DNA from: Flavisolibacter amylovorans
GTDB lineage: Bacteria; Bacteroidota; Bacteroidia; Chitinophagales; Chitinophagaceae
Direction of reading: 5' to 3'
Length of the DNA stretch: 64,000 bases
NCBI RefSeq assembly: GCF_039541815.1
Contig: NZ_BAABGY010000007.1
Location: forward strand, 186,001 to 250,000
Position 1 is the first letter of the stretch; the number at the start of each line of letters is the position of its first letter. This document shows positions 22,621 through 33,500 of this stretch, piece after piece. The notes below the pieces were generated by a model, which ran no database searches, was not told the origin of the DNA, and worked only from the letters and a program-made list of their open reading frames with translations. A program made the position numbers and the translations under genes.

Positions 22621-25446
22621 CTAACGGTTTCCTTCCTGCGCCTTGATCTCCGTTTTGCCGAAGCGGCGCGGGTAGTACGAAAGCGTCAGCAGGAAGTATT
22701 GCTGCAGCCCGTTGGTGATGCGGGTGCTCGTACCGTAGGCGTTGGCGCTATTGCTGATGTTCTGGTATTTCTTGAGCAGGTCCATTGCGGAGAACCGGAG
22801 CTCTCCCTGCTGCTTCAGGAAGCGGCAGGTGGCGAAGGCGTTCCAGAGCACCGTAGGCCGGTCGAGGGAGCTGTTGCCCACCCGGTCTATCGTGCTGCCG
22901 AAGCTGAAGTGCTCCGGCGCGTTTACCGTCAGTCCGACCCGTGTGCTGCCCGTTGCGTTTGAGAAGGCGTTCAATCCGGCGGCCGTCTGCCGTGTCGTGA
23001 AGCGCTGGTATTGCTGACCCACGTTCAGAATAAGCACGGAGCGAAGCGAGAACTGGAGGGAGCCTTGCAGCGAGGCATTGCGGTTGGTGCTGGAGTTATA
23101 GGCGCCGTCGATGTAGTTGGGGTTATTGCTGTTGGTGAACTGCCCGTTCAGTTGGAGTTGCAGTTGGCTTTTCGCGAGCCGCCGCGCGACATTAAGGTTG
23201 TAGTTGACGTTCATCTGCCTGCCTTCACCGGCGTTGGTGTAGTAGGTGATCCGCTTTCCGGATGGGTCGTTGATGACGCTGTCGGTGACCTGGTTCACCG
23301 TATGGCCGATGCCCCCGCTCACAGAGCCGTTCACGGTGTACAAAGACCGGGGGTTCTGCGTCTGGAAGGAGAGATGGGCATTGGTGCGGTGATTGACCCG
23401 GTTGCGCAGGTTCGGGTTGCCAACGCGCACTTCGTAGGCATTGATATCGTCCACCACCGGATAGAGCTGCTCGATCGAAGGGTAATCGAAGTTCCGGCTG
23501 TAATTCACCGACAGATTATACTGGTACCGCTCCCGCCGGTGGTAGCCGAAGGAGGCGCTTCCCTCGTAGCGGAAAAAGTTGAAGCTGCGCCCGAGGTTCC
23601 GCTTGGCTACCGACGAGCCCATCTTGTCGCTCTTCCACTCCTCCTGAAGCCGTACCTGTACCTGCCCATAGCGCGTGGAGGTCCCGTTCCATTTCGAGAA
23701 CCCTTTCGACAACGACAACGACGGCACATATTCGAAATAGTGCCGTTCGTTCCGGTTGGAAATAGATATGTTGGCGCGGTACTGCTTCGCGGTGGTATCG
23801 TAGTCGCTCACCAGGCTCTCGTCGGCTATGCGGGAAAGATTCAGGTACTGGCTGAAGCTCAGGTTAATGCCGAACAGGTTGAAGCGGCCGAAGAGGAGCC
23901 GCTTGAAGCCGGAATAGTCGAGCGTGGCATTGAGGGTAGTGGCGCTGTTGGCAGTGCTGTAGCGCCGGTCGTGGGACGTATTCCGCCCCGGGTCGGTGAG
24001 CGACTGAAAGACGCTGCTGACCAAGCGTTCCGATGATCCTTTCGTATGACGCGCATTTGCCTGGAAACTGAAGTTCTGCAGCGGCTCCTCGTAATCGTTC
24101 CGGGAATAGTTGAGGCCCAGCGACGCACTTTCATTACGGCGGCGGTGCTGTGTGCGGATCCGGTTCGTGTTCTGCGATACCCCCGACGGATCGCGCACTT
24201 CGGAAAAACGCGTCGACTGCCCCTCGTCGGTGCCGCTGCCTGCCGACCCGCTCACGTGGAAGTTGTCGTTGTAGCTGTTCGTACGGGTGTAGCCGATGCC
24301 CAGGTCGTGCCGGCTACCCCGGCCCTCCTGGACACCTTCCTCGCGCACCTGTTGCGGATTATTTAGTGTGGTACGTGCTTGCAGGTGCAGGTCGGTGGTG
24401 TAGGAGTTGGTTCCGGAGGTCATATAGTTCACCGTCATCCGGTTGTTCTGACGGCTGTTGGCGATCTCGTCGAAATTGTGCGTGTACAGGGCGCCGGCAG
24501 CGTGGTTCCGGTTGATGCCGCTTGCCCCGAAACGACCTGCGTGGTACAGGTTGGGATTCTGGTTCCGGAACGTATTGTTTCGGAACATATCCTGGATACT
24601 TCCGATCTGCTTGTTGATGTTGTTGATACCCCCGCCGATACCCAGGCTGCTTTTCTTGTTGTATGCCTGCAGCGAAAGGTCGGCCTCGAACCGGTCGGAG
24701 CTGCCATAACCAGCGCCGGCCTTGCCGAAGTATCCCTTCTTGCTGTCTTCCTTGAGTTTTATGTTCATCGAGAGCACCGAGTCTTCGGGTACGCCCTGCT
24801 GTCCTTGCTGTCCCATCCTGCTCCGGTCGTATTCCTGGTACAGCTGGATCCGCTCGATGGCGGTCTTCGGGAAGTTCTGCGTCACTACGCGCGGGTCGGT
24901 AGAACCCAGGAAAGGCTTGCCGTCAACAAAAAGGTTTTGCACCTTCTGTCCGTTCACCGTGATGGTGCCGTCCGACCAGATGGTGATACCGGGCACCGCG
25001 TTCAGCAATTCTTCCACCACTGCGCCCGGCTTCAACTTGAAGGCCGCCGGGTTGATCTCCAGCGTGTCGCCGTTCATGCGCACAGGCACTGTCGAGGTCA
25101 CTACTACTGCGTTGGTATCGGTTCGATTCGGGGTAAGCAGGAATGCAAGGGTGACGGGCTTGTCATTGGCGAGCACGACCACGGTATCGCGCCGGCTGAA
25201 ACCGACGTAGGACACGCTCACCTGCAGCCTCCGGCGAAGCGGCAGATTGCCAAGTGCAAAGGCGCCCTGCTTATCCGTGAGCTGGTAGGTGACGAGCGCG
25301 GAATCCGGTCCGTGAACGCTTACGGTGGCCAGCTCCAGCGTTGCCCGGGTGTCGCCATCCAGCACACGCCCCGAGAGCTTCCCATTTTGGGCCAGCGCAG
25401 AAACTGCGCACCCGATCATCATCAGCAAGGACAACAGGAATCTCAT
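22621..25446 (-). CDS. Outer-membrane beta-barrel protein (TonB-receptor-like) with CarboxypepD_reg domain
   Basis: The 941-residue protein has a signal peptide (MRFLLSLLMMIGCAVSALAQ), an N-terminal carboxypeptidase-regulatory-like domain (residues about 22-105, GKLSGRVLDGDTRATLELA), a plug-like part (about 115-240, VVEELLNAVPGITIWSDGTI; NLFVDGKPFLGSTDPRV) and a long C-terminal barrel rich in aromatic and Asn/Ser/Gly strands. This is the layout of Bacteroidota outer-membrane beta-barrel family 3 proteins, distant TonB-dependent receptors. Cargo is unknown. It starts 4 bases after the stop of the secreted 413-residue protein, so the two are co-transcribed. Confidence 0.82.
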   Translation of the reverse strand: MRFLLSLLMMIGCAVSALAQNGKLSGRVLDGDTRATLELATVSVHGPDSALVTYQLTDKQGAFALGNLPLRRRLQVSVSYVGFSRRDTVVVLANDKPVTLAFLLTPNRTDTNAVVVTSTVPVRMNGDTLEINPAAFKLKPGAVVEELLNAVPGITIWSDGTITVNGQKVQNLFVDGKPFLGSTDPRVVTQNFPKTAIERIQLYQEYDRSRMGQQGQQGVPEDSVLSMNIKLKEDSKKGYFGKAGAGYGSSDRFEADLSLQAYNKKSSLGIGGGINNINKQIGSIQDMFRNNTFRNQNPNLYHAGRFGASGINRNHAAGALYTHNFDEIANSRQNNRMTVNYMTSGTNSYTTDLHLQARTTLNNPQQVREEGVQEGRGSRHDLGIGYTRTNSYNDNFHVSGSAGSGTDEGQSTRFSEVRDPSGVSQNTNRIRTQHRRRNESASLGLNYSRNDYEEPLQNFSFQANARHTKGSSERLVSSVFQSLTDPGRNTSHDRRYSTANSATTLNATLDYSGFKRLLFGRFNLFGINLSFSQYLNLSRIADESLVSDYDTTAKQYRANISISNRNERHYFEYVPSLSLSKGFSKWNGTSTRYGQVQVRLQEEWKSDKMGSSVAKRNLGRSFNFFRYEGSASFGYHRRERYQYNLSVNYSRNFDYPSIEQLYPVVDDINAYEVRVGNPNLRNRVNHRTNAHLSFQTQNPRSLYTVNGSVSGGIGHTVNQVTDSVINDPSGKRITYYTNAGEGRQMNVNYNLNVARRLAKSQLQLQLNGQFTNSNNPNYIDGAYNSSTNRNASLQGSLQFSLRSVLILNVGQQYQRFTTRQTAAGLNAFSNATGSTRVGLTVNAPEHFSFGSTIDRVGNSSLDRPTVLWNAFATCRFLKQQGELRFSAMDLLKKYQNISNSANAYGTSTRITNGLQQYFLLTLSYYPRRFGKTEIKAQEGNR

Positions 25447-25450
25447 CGGG

Positions 25451-26692
25451 TCAGTCTTTGAAGGTAAAGGAAACGATCACCGGCGCTTCGGCATCCGGCC
25501 GGCCCGCGAGAAAGCGCTCCAATGGCGCGGGCACCGGCACCGACTTATGCTTCTCAAAAAACTGGACGAGCTCACCGGCACGCAGCAACTTGTAGAAGCG
25601 CCTGCCGCTCCGGGGAAGGCCCTGCCCGCCAAACACGCTCACGTTGTAGTGGCTGCTGTCGGCCCGGATGTTCTTTGCCTTCCAGGTGGTTCCCGTTTGC
25701 TTGTTATAGACATAGGTGTCGAAGTTAGCCAGGTAACGCACGGCAAAATAGAGTTGGCGCGGCGTCTCTTCGTAGATATACGGCTGGCGCAGCATCCAGC
25801 CATTGTTGCGCATGAAGTTCTCCCGCTCCGTCCTGTTGCGGAATGACTTGCTGAAGAAGGAAGCGGGGAGCGAATTTTCCAGCGGCAGCACCAGCTGGTA
25901 GGCGGGAACGATGCTGTCGCCTTGCATCCGGTACACGGTATCGCAATAAGGGCGGGTGAGCAGGTAGTGCCCCTTCCCGCCCAGGGCGGTGAGCGCGAGG
26001 TTTTCCTGTGTGTAGCGATACCAGGGCTCATCTTCCGGGTTGTAGGGGAAGTAGCCTTTCAGGAACTGGTCGCCGCTGTAAAGCTTGAGCTCATAGGCAA
26101 TGCTGTCGTCGTACAACGAGCTCGTCGTGATCTGCCCGCTCCAAGAGAGTCCGTCGTAGAGAGGACGCGTCTGGAGCAGGTCTTGCCCGGTTGGCGTTTC
26201 GGGCCGAAGCGCGAGCTGCGGGTCGCTGAGGCTGACGCAGTACTTCCGGAAATACTTGCGGTTGCCCGGCCGTGCCCAGTCGCGCGCGATCTGGATCCGG
26301 TCTTTGCGCGTGAGGCTGAACTGCTTGTTGTCGCCATAGAACACCACCCGGTTGCCCGCCGCCTCATAGGCAGGCGAGAGGCCGTCTGCTTTCCCGTAAT
26401 CAATCGTTCCTACGAAAGCGCCTTCCTTCGTAAATACATGGATCGCCTTTTCGGGGTAGTCGGTGATGAGGAAGTGGTCGGTGGCCAGCATCAGGTATTG
26501 GTTGCCGCCTTTACTCAAGCTGACTTTGTGCGCAAGGGGCAGAAAAGAAAGTGAGTCGATGATCGCGGACTGCCGCTCGGTACCGGGAGCTTTGGGGTGC
26601 AGGTAGATCTTCTGCAGTTGCCCCTGGCCGGCAAGCGCCACCAGCAGCAGGGGCTGCAGGATCAGCAGATGGAGGAGCGGTGTGCTTCGCAT
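25451..26692 (-). CDS. Secreted protein, possibly a 6-bladed beta-propeller
   Basis: The 413-residue product has an N-terminal signal (LLHLLILQPLLLVALAGQGQ). The mature part has repeated strand-like segments (QYLMLATDHFLITDYPEKAI; AIHVFTKEGAFVGTIDYGKA; NRVVFYGDNKQFSLTRKD) as in the Bacteroidota 6-bladed beta-propeller lipoproteins and NHL-like proteins. The family call is an inference from these patterns. It is the first gene of a two-gene unit with the outer-membrane barrel and probably works with it at the cell surface or in the periplasm. Confidence 0.6.
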   Translation of the reverse strand: MRSTPLLHLLILQPLLLVALAGQGQLQKIYLHPKAPGTERQSAIIDSLSFLPLAHKVSLSKGGNQYLMLATDHFLITDYPEKAIHVFTKEGAFVGTIDYGKADGLSPAYEAAGNRVVFYGDNKQFSLTRKDRIQIARDWARPGNRKYFRKYCVSLSDPQLALRPETPTGQDLLQTRPLYDGLSWSGQITTSSLYDDSIAYELKLYSGDQFLKGYFPYNPEDEPWYRYTQENLALTALGGKGHYLLTRPYCDTVYRMQGDSIVPAYQLVLPLENSLPASFFSKSFRNRTERENFMRNNGWMLRQPYIYEETPRQLYFAVRYLANFDTYVYNKQTGTTWKAKNIRADSSHYNVSVFGGQGLPRSGRRFYKLLRAGELVQFFEKHKSVPVPAPLERFLAGRPDAEAPVIVSFTFKD

Positions 26693-26956
26693 GGGCAGTA
26701 GCTGGTTAGAAGGCGAAGGGCGCCGGCAGCCTGCGCGGCAAACCCCTTTCGTGCATTAAGTTACGGGGAATGACGATAAGGGAAACGGCTTTGGGGCTGA
26801 CGGTATTGTGCCGCCACGGGCGGTAGCTGCGGGATCATCGGTCGGGAGCGGGGAGCGGCGACGCATTCGGGTTACAATTCCTTCATGTTGTGTTCACCGC
26901 GCGGTAACGATTTGGAAACCGGGCCCGGGCATTTTTGCGCCAACAAAATCTCTGGC

Positions 26957-28444
26957 ATGAAATACCTGTTCCCGCTCGGCTCTGCCTGCCTGCTCGCAGC
27001 CGGCCTCTCTCTCGTTCCGGCCTGTAAAAAAACCAACAGCGACTCCACCCCGGAGCCCGTCAGCCCCGTGCAGCTGAAGGCGCACTCGGTCACTGCCGCC
27101 CTGGCCGCCACCGCACCGGGTGTTACCGGCGTCGACATCCTGCCCCTGCTAAGCAGCGAAGACCGGCTGGCTGCTTCTCCCGACTTTGTATTCGGTCCGC
27201 AGCCTGATGGCGCCGGGCTCCTGCGCAAGCCCGACGGCACCGGCTACGTGCTGCTCAACAACCACGAGATCATCTTCTCCGTTTCGCGCGTGCACCTCGA
27301 TAACAGCTTCAAGCCCGTTCAGGGCGAATACCTGGTGGATGCCGCCGGTGGCGGTATGCGCCTTTGCTCCGCCACGATGGCCACCATGGACGAGCACGGC
27401 TTCGGTCCCGTATTTCTAACAGCGGGCGAGTCGAGCCAGGAGAGCATGGTGCATGCCATCAATCCCTTCGGGTCGGTATCCGACCGCAGCCGCAACGACC
27501 GCACGCTGCCGGCGCTCGGCAAAGCCAATATGGAGAACGCGGTGCCGCTCCCCAAAGCCGCCTACCCGGGCCGCACCGTCGTTTTTATTGGTGAGGATCA
27601 ATCCTACTCCGCGGGGCACCAGAGTGCCGGCCAGCTCCTGATGTACCTGAGCGACATCGTAGGCGACCTGCAGACGGGCGAGCTCTATGCGCTGAAGCGC
27701 ATGGGCGGCGACCAGGTTGAGATGAACATGAGCAAAGGCAGCGAATACGATGTCGAGTTCGTGAAGCTGCCGAACATCCGCTCCAAAACCGGCGCCGAGA
27801 TCAACACAATCGTGAACGGACTCGGCGCCATTCGCTTCTCGCGGGTGGAGGATGTGGACTACCGCAAAGGCAGCGCCGCCAACAACCGCGAGGTGTTCTT
27901 CACCGCCACCGGGCAAGCCGTGGGCGGCGCCAACCCCGAGCCCGGCTATACGATGTGGGGCCGCGTGTACAGCCTGAAGCTCGACGCCGCCAACCCCACA
28001 AAGGGCAAGCTGCAGGTGGTGGCCGAGGGCGACAGTAACCCGGGCCAGGACCTGATCAACCCAGACAATATCTGCGTGACCGAGAACTATATGTACATCC
28101 AGGAGGATGGCGACTCGTATTATGCCGCGGCGCAGCACGATTCGTACGTGTGGCAGATGGATCTTCGTACCGGCCAGTATAAGCCCTGGATCGTGCCCGC
28201 CCACAACCGTACGGATGCCGCCTGGAACGCAAAATTCAATACCACCGGCGAAATGCGCAAGGGCAGCTGGGAATGGGGTGCGATGATCGACATTTCGGAC
28301 GCGATCGGCAAACCCAACACCTTCCTGCTCAACATCCACCCGCACACGTGGCAGAATCCTGCGTTCGCGAATGCCGACCGCAGCGGGCTCACCACCAACC
28401 GGGAAGGCGGCCAAACGATGATCCTCACCGGTGTGCCGCGTTGA
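26957..28444 (+). CDS. PhoX-like (DUF839) lipoprotein
   Basis: The 495-residue product begins MKYLFPLGSACLLAAGLSLV and continues PACKKTNSD, a lipoprotein signal with the acylated cysteine near residue 22. The body resembles PhoX-type calcium-dependent alkaline phosphatases: LNNHEIIFSVSRVHLD near the start of the fold, a long propeller-like middle, and the acidic metal-binding-type region LINPDNICVTENYMYIQEDG. Whether the enzyme is an active phosphatase depends on the metal ligands, which I cannot align here. A start 24 codons upstream is possible but lacks a signal peptide. A diheme peroxidase gene follows after 68 bases and may be co-transcribed. Confidence 0.72.
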   Translation: MKYLFPLGSACLLAAGLSLVPACKKTNSDSTPEPVSPVQLKAHSVTAALAATAPGVTGVDILPLLSSEDRLAASPDFVFGPQPDGAGLLRKPDGTGYVLLNNHEIIFSVSRVHLDNSFKPVQGEYLVDAAGGGMRLCSATMATMDEHGFGPVFLTAGESSQESMVHAINPFGSVSDRSRNDRTLPALGKANMENAVPLPKAAYPGRTVVFIGEDQSYSAGHQSAGQLLMYLSDIVGDLQTGELYALKRMGGDQVEMNMSKGSEYDVEFVKLPNIRSKTGAEINTIVNGLGAIRFSRVEDVDYRKGSAANNREVFFTATGQAVGGANPEPGYTMWGRVYSLKLDAANPTKGKLQVVAEGDSNPGQDLINPDNICVTENYMYIQEDGDSYYAAAQHDSYVWQMDLRTGQYKPWIVPAHNRTDAAWNAKFNTTGEMRKGSWEWGAMIDISDAIGKPNTFLLNIHPHTWQNPAFANADRSGLTTNREGGQTMILTGVPR

Positions 28445-28469
28445 TGCGCTTCCCCATGAACCAATCTGG

Positions 28470-28492
28470 GCCTCCCTGCCGGGGAGGCTTCT
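28470..28492 (+). terminator. Hairpin between the PhoX-like and peroxidase genes
   Basis: GCCTCCC-TGCC-GGGGAGGC followed by TTCTTCC. The T run is weak, so it may be a partial terminator or processing site within the unit. Confidence 0.5.
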
Positions 28493-28512
28493 TCCGTAAT
28501 GCTGCTGTGGAT

Positions 28513-30318
28513 ATGAAAAAGACCACCACCGTATTTATACCTGTGTTCCTGATCGTCCTGGGCCTCTTGTTTCGCTGCGCGCCTCCTATGGCTCCGGAGG
28601 AGCAGGTGCGTCAACGATGTGCCGCTCACTTCGAAGCTTTTCATTACTACCTCTCCGATAGTATGCTCCCGGTGGTGCAGGGGGGCGCTTCACCGGAGCG
28701 CCTTCGCCACTGCTTTGTGCAAACGCGGCTTCGCTTCAAGAGCGTCGAGTGGGCGGCCGAGTATTTTATGGGCAACACTACCCGCTTCGTGAACGGCCCG
28801 CCGGTGCCCGAAGTGGAAGTGGAAGAGCAGAAGGTACAGGCGCCGGAAGGACTGCAGGTGATTGAGGCCTTGCTTTACCCTGCTTCCGGCAACATCCCTG
28901 ACCGGGCGGAACTGAGCCGGCAGGTGCGGCTCCTCCTGGCGCGTAGCACGTACTACCGCAAGTACTGGAGCGAGCTGCCGCTCGGGCTCCCGCAGATTGC
29001 CGACGCGCTGCGCCTCGAGGTGTTCCGGGTCACGACGCTCGGGATCAGTGGCTTTGACGCGCCGCTCGCCGGCACTACGGTGGAAGAGGCAAGGGCCGCG
29101 TTGGGGTCGGTGGCGGAGCTGGTGCAATTGCTCGATAAGCAGTCGCTTGCCGCGCCGTTTTTCCGCGCGGCAGATGCCGAGCTGGCCGGCGTCCGAAATC
29201 TGGATGGGTTTGACCGTCTGCACTTCATCCGCGAGCGGTGCAGCCCGCTGTCGCGGGCCCTCCTCCAATGGCAGCTGCGGGAGGGCATTTCTTTTCTTGC
29301 CGACAACCGGTTGCTGCGGCCGCAGGCGGCCACGCTCTTCGACGCCGACGCTTTCGATCCCGATGCATTCGTGGCCGGCAGCGAACTGCGCAGCACGCCG
29401 CTGAAGGCACAATTGGGCAAGCGCCTGTTCTACGACCCGGTGCTTTCCGGCGACGGCAAGCGAAGCTGCGCCTCCTGCCACCGGCCCGACAAAGGCTTCG
29501 CCGATGGCCTTGCGCGCAATAGTGGCCTGTCGGGGAGCCGGCTCCGTAGAAATACACCCACCCTTCTCAACGCCGCGCTGCAGCCCGGCTACTTTTACGA
29601 CCTGCGCGCCACCAATCTGGAGAACCAGGCGGCCGCGGTCATCCGCGACCCTGAGGAGATGCACGGCAACCTGGCGCGCTCGCTGAAGTCGCTGCTCGCC
29701 ACCCCGGCCTATGCCGAGCTGATGGGTCATGCTTTTCCCGGTGTGGACGTGTATACGGAGCAGCACCTGCAGCATGCGCTGGCCGTATATGTGCGATCGC
29801 TCAGCACGCTCAGCAGCCGCTTCGACCGGTATATGCGCGGGGAGCCCGGAGCTGTGCTGGGCGTGGAGGAGCGTAAGGGCTTCAACCTCTTTCTCGGCAA
29901 AGCGCGTTGCGGCACCTGCCATTTTCTGCCACTGTTCAACGGCACGGTTCCGCCTTCGTTTCAGAAGATTGAATCCGAGGTGCTGGGTGTTCCGGACCAA
30001 AAGGGAGGGCGGCGTCCCGATCCCGACCCCGGTCGCTATGCGTTGACGCCGGTGGCTCCTTTCCTGCATGCCTTCAAGACCACAACGGTGCGTAATGCGG
30101 CCCGCACGGCGCCCTATATGCACAACGGGGTGTTCGCAACGCTCGAAGAGGTGATCGAATTCTACGACCAGGGCGGCGGGGCCGGGAGCGGAATTGAAGT
30201 GCCCAACCAGACGCTGCCAGCCGAACCGCTGCGCCTGACGGGGGAGGAGCAGCAGCAGCTGATTGCTTTCCTTTCGACATTGAACGACACCTTGCCGTGG
30301 GCCCCAGGGCGAGGATAA
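28513..30318 (+). CDS. Diheme cytochrome c peroxidase (MauG-like) with N-terminal extension
   Basis: The 601-residue protein starts MKKTTTVFIPVFLIVLGLLF (signal or lipoprotein anchor). Residues about 30-260 form an extension in which PEGLQVIEALLYP resembles the GxHxxE motif of imelysin-like iron-regulated proteins, but with Gln in place of His. The catalytic part has two CxxCH haem sites, C319-C322-H323 (SCASCHRP) and C466-C469-H470 (RCGTCHFL), and the peroxidase motif TPTLLNAALQPGYFYDLRA. The enzyme reduces hydrogen peroxide, or oxidises a partner, in the periplasm. The start at the ATG at 28513 was chosen because the upstream open frame overlaps the PhoX-like gene and lacks a signal. Confidence 0.88.
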   Translation: MKKTTTVFIPVFLIVLGLLFRCAPPMAPEEQVRQRCAAHFEAFHYYLSDSMLPVVQGGASPERLRHCFVQTRLRFKSVEWAAEYFMGNTTRFVNGPPVPEVEVEEQKVQAPEGLQVIEALLYPASGNIPDRAELSRQVRLLLARSTYYRKYWSELPLGLPQIADALRLEVFRVTTLGISGFDAPLAGTTVEEARAALGSVAELVQLLDKQSLAAPFFRAADAELAGVRNLDGFDRLHFIRERCSPLSRALLQWQLREGISFLADNRLLRPQAATLFDADAFDPDAFVAGSELRSTPLKAQLGKRLFYDPVLSGDGKRSCASCHRPDKGFADGLARNSGLSGSRLRRNTPTLLNAALQPGYFYDLRATNLENQAAAVIRDPEEMHGNLARSLKSLLATPAYAELMGHAFPGVDVYTEQHLQHALAVYVRSLSTLSSRFDRYMRGEPGAVLGVEERKGFNLFLGKARCGTCHFLPLFNGTVPPSFQKIESEVLGVPDQKGGRRPDPDPGRYALTPVAPFLHAFKTTTVRNAARTAPYMHNGVFATLEEVIEFYDQGGGAGSGIEVPNQTLPAEPLRLTGEEQQQLIAFLSTLNDTLPWAPGRG

Positions 30319-30501
30319 GGATGGGTTAAGGATCAGTTTTGTGCGACCTTTTCGCGTTCCCGGCTCTTCTTTGTACAACAGTAGTGTATGCCGCTTTGCA
30401 AGTACGCGCCAGGTGGCCTGCGTTAACGAATTGATAATACAAATTCAGCCGCGCGCCGGCTGTAACGGTGAATCTTTGCGCCCGAAATCAAAAAACGATC
30501 T

Positions 30502-33500
30502 ATGAGGCTCAAGACACTACTGTCTGTTCTACTGATTCTTTTCTCCGGGCTTGCCGGCTTTGCACAGGAAACCACGTCCGAGATCAACGGCGTGGTCCGT
30601 GGCGACAACCGCAGCGGGCTCGAGGGGGCGACTATAACCGCCACCCACCTGCCTACCGGCACCGTATACCGTACCCTGGCCCGGAAAGACGGGCGCTATA
30701 ATCTCCCCAACGTGCGCGTCGGCGGCCCTTATGACATCCAGGTGTCCTATGTTGGTTACCAGGCCGGCCGCCAGACCGATGTCGTTACCGCGCTCGGCAC
30801 GGCTTATAAGGCTGACTTCGCGCTGGTTTCCGCCAGCGGCGGCCTCTCCGAGGTGACCGTAGTCAGCACCCGCGGCGACCGCGTGTTCAGCCGCAGCCGC
30901 ACCGGCGCTTCGGAGGTGATCACCCGCCAGCAGCTCGATCGCCTGCCCACCATCAACCGCAGCATCCAGGACTTCACCCGGCTGACGCCCTCGGCTAACG
31001 GCAGTTCGTTTGCCGGCCGCAGCGGCTCATACAACAACCTGACGGTAAACGGTGCTTCCTTCAACAATACCTTCGGCCTCAGCGGAACACTTGGCGGCCA
31101 GACCAACTCGCAACCCATTTCAATCGATGCACTCGACCAGATCCAGGTGAACATTGCCCCCTACGACGTAACCCTCGGCTCTTTTACCGGCGCCGGCATC
31201 AACTCGGTCACGAAGAGCGGCACCAACGACTTCCGCGGCTCCCTGTATTACTATTGGAAAAGTCCGGATCTCACGGGCACCAAGGTCGGCACGTTTACGG
31301 TTCCGCGCCAGCAGTTCGACTTTAACAACCGCGGGGTGACCTTCGGCGGCCCGATCATCAGGAACAAGCTGTTCTTCTTCGTGAGCGGCGAGCAGCAGCG
31401 CGAATCGACTCCGGCTACCTCGTTCACAGCACGTCGCGGCTCCCAGTCGGCCGGTGGTAACGTATCGCAGGCGAGAGGGGAGCAGCTCGACAGCCTGCGC
31501 ACCTTCCTGATCGATCGCTTCAACTACGACCCGGGCGCCTACGAGAACTATAATTTCGAGACGTACAGCGACAAGGTGACGACCCGCGTCGACTGGAATA
31601 TCAATACCCGCCACTCGCTGAACGTCAACTACTACTACCTGAAGTCCTTCCGCAACGTGCCTCCGAGCAACAGCGGATCGCCCGCCGGCGGCCGCCAGGC
31701 GAGCAACACCGCGCTGCCCTTCTTCGCTGGCTCCTATGTGATCAACAACGATTTCAACATCGTGATCGCCGAGCTGAACAGCCGCTTCGGCAAGTGGAGC
31801 AACAAGCTGCAGGTGGGCTACAACCGCCTGCGCGACTACCGCTCCAGCCCCGGCGGCGTGTTCCCCTTCGTGGACATCGAGAACAACGCCGGAGCGTCGC
31901 TGACCTCCTTTGGCTACGAGCCGTTTACCGCCTTCAACACCCTCAGCACCGACACCTGGCAGTTCAACGATATCGTGAGCGTGTTCAAAGGAAAGCACAC
32001 CCTCACCTTCGGAACGCAGAACACCTACAACAAGTTCCGCAACGGCTTTGCCCCGAATTATTACGGTGCCTATCGCTTCCGCAATATCGACTCGTTCTAC
32101 AATGCCGTCAACACCGGTCGCCCTGCAGGCAGCCGCTACGAGCTTCGCTACTCAGCCCGCAAGGACGGCGCGTTCCCCTATGCCGATATCGCTTCCTGGC
32201 AGCTGGGCTTCTTCGCCCAGGACCGCTGGAACGTGACCAACAACTTCACCCTCACGGCAGGCCTCCGCGCCGACATTCCGATCTTCGAGGACATCTTCAA
32301 CGAGAATCGCGTTGCCGACTCGCTGACCTGGCGCCGCGGCGTGCGCATCCAGACCGGGCAAGGCCCGAAGACGAGCGTACTCTGGTCGCCCCGGGTGGGC
32401 TTCAACTGGGATGTGGACGGTAACAAGAAAACACAGCTGCGCGGCGGCCTCGGCATCTTCGCAGGTGCTCCGCCCTTTGTGTGGATCTCCAACCAGGCGA
32501 GCAATAACGGCGTGGACTTCGGCTCCTTTGTACGTACAACAGGTGTCACCTTCGACGACGATGTGAATGCCTACCGCCCGGCCAATGCCGTCGCAAACAC
32601 CCAGTACAACCTGGCCATCACCGACCGCAACTTCAAGTTCCCGCAGGTGTTCCGCACCAACGTGGCCGTAGACCGCAAGATCTTCTGGGACATCACGGCG
32701 ACCCTGGAAGGTATTTACACCAAGGATATCAACGCGGTGTACCACCAGAACATCAACCTGCCCGACACCAGCGCTGCCGTACGCTTCCGTGGCCCCGACA
32801 ACCGCTTCCGCTTCAATTCCGCGAAGATCTACAGCGGCGCTGGCGGAGCCACGCTGTCGAACCCCGATATTACCGATGCCATCCTGATGACGAACACGTC
32901 GAAGGGCTATTCCTACAACATCACCCTGCAGCTGCAGCGCAACGTGAACAATTTGTATACGATGATCGCCTATACATACGGCGACAGCCGCTCGGTGAAC
33001 GACGGAGGCTCCATTGCGCAATCCATCTGGAGAGACCGCTTCGTTTCCAACGACCCCAACGAGAACACGACCTCGTTCTCCAGCTTCTACCAGCCCCACC
33101 GCGTCGTGGCTGCTGCCTTCTACCGGAAGGAGTACAAGAAATATTTCGCGACCTCGCTCGGCTTCACGTTCGAGGCCGCCAACGGTGGTACGGCGAGCTA
33201 CGTGTACAGCAACGACCTGAACAACGATGGCCAGGTGAACGACCTGATCTACGTACCGCGTGACCAGAGCGAGATTCTGCTGGTAGCGCCCACGGGCGAT
33301 ACGCGCAGTGCCCAGGTGCTGTGGAACCAGCTCAATACCTATATCAACCAGGACCCCTACCTGAGCACCCGCCGGGGACAGTATGCCGAGCGCAACGGAC
33401 TGCTGCTTCCGTTCTATAAGCGCCTCGATCTGAACTTCACGCAGGACTTCATGGTGAAGGCCGGCAAGTACCGCAACATCCTGCGCTTTACCGCCGACAT

